64,000 nucleotides of DNA from an uncultured Oscillospiraceae bacterium (GTDB lineage Bacteria; Bacillota; Clostridia; Oscillospirales; Ruminococcaceae), in the NCBI GenBank assembly GCA_910579545.1, contig CAJTVI010000008.1:1-64000 (forward strand). Reading direction: 5' to 3'. A program made the translations under genes and the position numbers. Positions 63,972 to 64,000 of the stretch are shown one piece after another; position 1 is the stretch's first letter; each line of letters opens with the position of its first letter. The notes beneath the pieces are model-generated. The model saw only the letters and a list, made by a program, of their open reading frames with translations. It was not told where the DNA came from and did not search any database.

Positions 63972-64000
63972 AAAAACCCCTCCCGGCGGGAGGGGTTTTT
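63972..64000 (+). terminator. Terminator after the two-component operon
   Basis: AAAACCCCTCCC and GGGAGGGGTTTT pair around GGC, ending in T residues at the window edge. Confidence 0.85.

Overview
The window is a high-GC, origin-proximal chromosome segment. The gene order jag-yidC-yidD-rnpA-rpmH, oriC, dnaA-dnaN-S4-recF-remB-gyrB-gyrA is that of low-G+C-lineage Firmicutes, class Clostridia. The GC richness, Firmicutes-type Shine-Dalgarno sites, T-box, SpoIIIJ/Jag and Noc/Soj/Spo0J homologues suggest an Oscillospiraceae/Ruminococcaceae-type gut anaerobe (Faecalibacterium, Subdoligranulum or Gemmiger relatives). The genus call is inference only.

Layout. (1) 1-3.6 kb, minus strand: the rpmH-rnpA-yidD-yidC-jag operon. 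(2) 3.8-13.3 kb, plus strand: replication initiation and gyrase genes, with a candidate oriC between dnaA and dnaN. (3) 13.3-27.1 kb, plus strand: two GT-C-like membrane glycosyltransferases, then mnmE, a phosphoesterase, mnmG, rsmG, a small membrane protein, noc, soj, parB and serS, with two perfect parS sites. In many Firmicutes the mnmE-to-parB block continues leftward from jag. Here it lies on the other side of oriC, which suggests an origin-centred rearrangement. (4) 27.4-41.9 kb: two sugar-acid uptake and catabolism modules. Module 1 (minus strand) is a FadR-type GntR regulator, an enolase-superfamily enzyme and a TRAP transporter, and it abuts a tRNA-Met/tRNA-Glu pair. Module 2 is a second GntR regulator, a ManD-type dehydratase, a KduD-like reductase and a zinc alcohol dehydrogenase, divergent from a second TRAP transporter. 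Matching TTGTAT/ATACAA operators sit on both divergent promoters. A third SDR follows. (5) 42.3-54 kb: HAD phosphatase, paired membrane PH-domain proteins, two TrkA-type NAD-binding proteins, uppP, a WG-repeat protein, a CmpB-like membrane protein, a CarD regulator, a lipoprotein, an M18 aminopeptidase and an AlkD-like glycosylase. (6) 54.3-64 kb: gluQ; a copper operon (copA fused in frame to a copZ-like domain with its own internal start, then csoR); a BASS transporter under a T-box riboswitch that reads as Ile-specific; a MATE exporter; and an OmpR/histidine-kinase pair.

Three kinds of non-coding element are scattered between genes. First, a roughly 148-bp MITE-like element is present three times, with 10-bp terminal inverted repeats, 8-bp target duplications and an internally covarying three-way-junction fold. 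Second, a two-hairpin REP-like palindromic element is present in about nine modules, whose stems change sequence but keep pairing. Third, a single 273-bp, almost fully self-complementary element is bounded by 6-bp direct repeats. These, the CopA-CopZ fusion and the T-box/BASS pairing are the most unusual items. No complete insertion sequence, CRISPR array, prophage or rRNA operon was seen.
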